Shown piece after piece: positions 63,259-64,000 of a DNA stretch of 64,000 bases. The DNA is taken from positions 5,692,501 to 5,756,500 of the forward strand of contig NC_091948.1 in assembly GCF_041260155.1 (NCBI RefSeq). The letters run 5' to 3'. The notes under the pieces are model-generated. The model saw only the letters and a program-made list of their open reading frames with translations. It made no database searches and had not been told where the DNA came from. How positions within the stretch are numbered: position 1 is the stretch's first letter; every line of letters starts with the position of its first letter. The stretch comes from Ptychodera flava. Lineage: Eukaryota > Hemichordata > Enteropneusta > Ptychoderidae. The position numbers and the translations under genes were made by a program.

Positions 63259-64000
63259 GTAAGAAAACCACATCCACGTTTACTCTAGCTACTGACTTTA
63301 CCAAGCACTTAGCTACAATGTAAATCCAGGTACATCAATCAATCAATCTTTTGATTGCTCTGATGGGCTGCAAATGTTTGATTGCAAGTTTCTCCGTACT
63401 TGATTTAATGGCAACAAATATTTTACCTTCATTTTCAAAGATTACTTTGGTGCCCCTTTGAACTGACTCATTATCCACTTACGAACATCATAAAATATTT
63501 CGGAAACTGTCAAACGTGAAATATAGACAAACCAAACTATAATGAGGCGAGACAAAATTTAAATGGTGACAATCAGTGTTTGGAAAGATCCGACATCTAA
63601 ACTGAATGTGTAATGAATCAACGAGTTTAAAATTGGAATTTGTCACTCAATATACGAAAATAGTTTTGCACAGAAATAAACGGTTTTATCCGATGCCAAT
63701 GTTCAGAATGGGCAGAAGGCGAAGAGTGGGTAATTTGAACATTACATTTTTACTGTGTCCTATGCAAAGATATGCCAAATATTACTGTCAGCAAGTTTCA
63801 TCAAAGAAGCAAAGTTTCTGATAATCAAACGCTATAGCCACAGAAATCGCATGCGCTATCCGCTACGCTTGAACAGAGAGATGTGCAGATGTTCTGAATG
63901 GCAAAGCTGTAATAAATGGTGAACAATGTCTGAAACGTCGTGATGGAGAAGCTATACAATGATTGGTAAAATGTCTCTGTGGAATTTATATAATGTGGAT
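63259..64000. other. Channel B intron 5 (start)
   Basis: By comparison with channel A, the next exon (Cys-rich domain, ACMKSC-like) is expected downstream of the window. It is not present here. Confidence 0.4.

Overview
This is nuclear DNA of an animal, most likely a marine invertebrate deuterostome. A hemichordate or other ambulacrarian, or a cephalochordate, is my guess; the species cannot be fixed from the sequence. The DNA is AT-rich and intron-rich, with GT-AG introns, long (TA)n tracts and dense mobile-element debris. The gene content (LDLa repeat protein, SLC22 transporter, NXPE-like protein, two DEG/ENaC channels) fits such an animal. All five recognised genes read on the + strand.

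Layout. (1) 616-7769: the 3' part of a gene made of single-exon LDLa modules, eight in the window, in a repeating 4-Cys / 6-Cys / 6-Cys pattern; the 5' end lies outside. (2) 8296-8728: a decayed duplicate of an SLC22 first exon. (3) 12245-29548: a complete nine-exon SLC22 (organic cation/anion transporter-like) gene of about 578 codons. Its 11-kb first intron holds a hAT-like MITE, a perfect 38-bp hairpin, a four-unit tandem repeat in which every unit carries a DR1 nuclear-receptor motif, and a full-length L1/Tx1-type LINE inserted into an older TTAA MITE. Intron 3 holds a Penelope-like fragment with a hammerhead-ribozyme-like core. (4) 32409-34763: a two-exon NXPE/PC-esterase-like type II membrane protein. 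(5) 36925-37149 (-): a possible terminal exon of an unknown gene. (6) 38454-48038: DEG/ENaC channel A, with ten good exons but a first exon cut off just after TM1. (7) 52143-63258 and beyond: DEG/ENaC channel B, a head-to-tail paralogue that runs off the window.

The most unusual structure is in the first intron of channel B (about 52824-56543). It is a 3.7-kb foldback element with TTAA-flanked inverted ends of about 90 bp and two opposed arrays of a 51-bp repeat. A separate 596-bp all-hairpin element is nested in one arm with a 7-bp target duplication. A short exon-like reading frame with a splice donor is kept in both arms. Several MITE families can be delimited from their ends and target duplications: a TTAA family of about 350 bp with seven copies, a 196/200-bp family, a hAT-like 316-bp copy, and a G-rich 692-bp element.

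The genes do not form a pathway. The local theme is duplication: LDLa exon triplets, the SLC22 first exon, and the DEG/ENaC pair.
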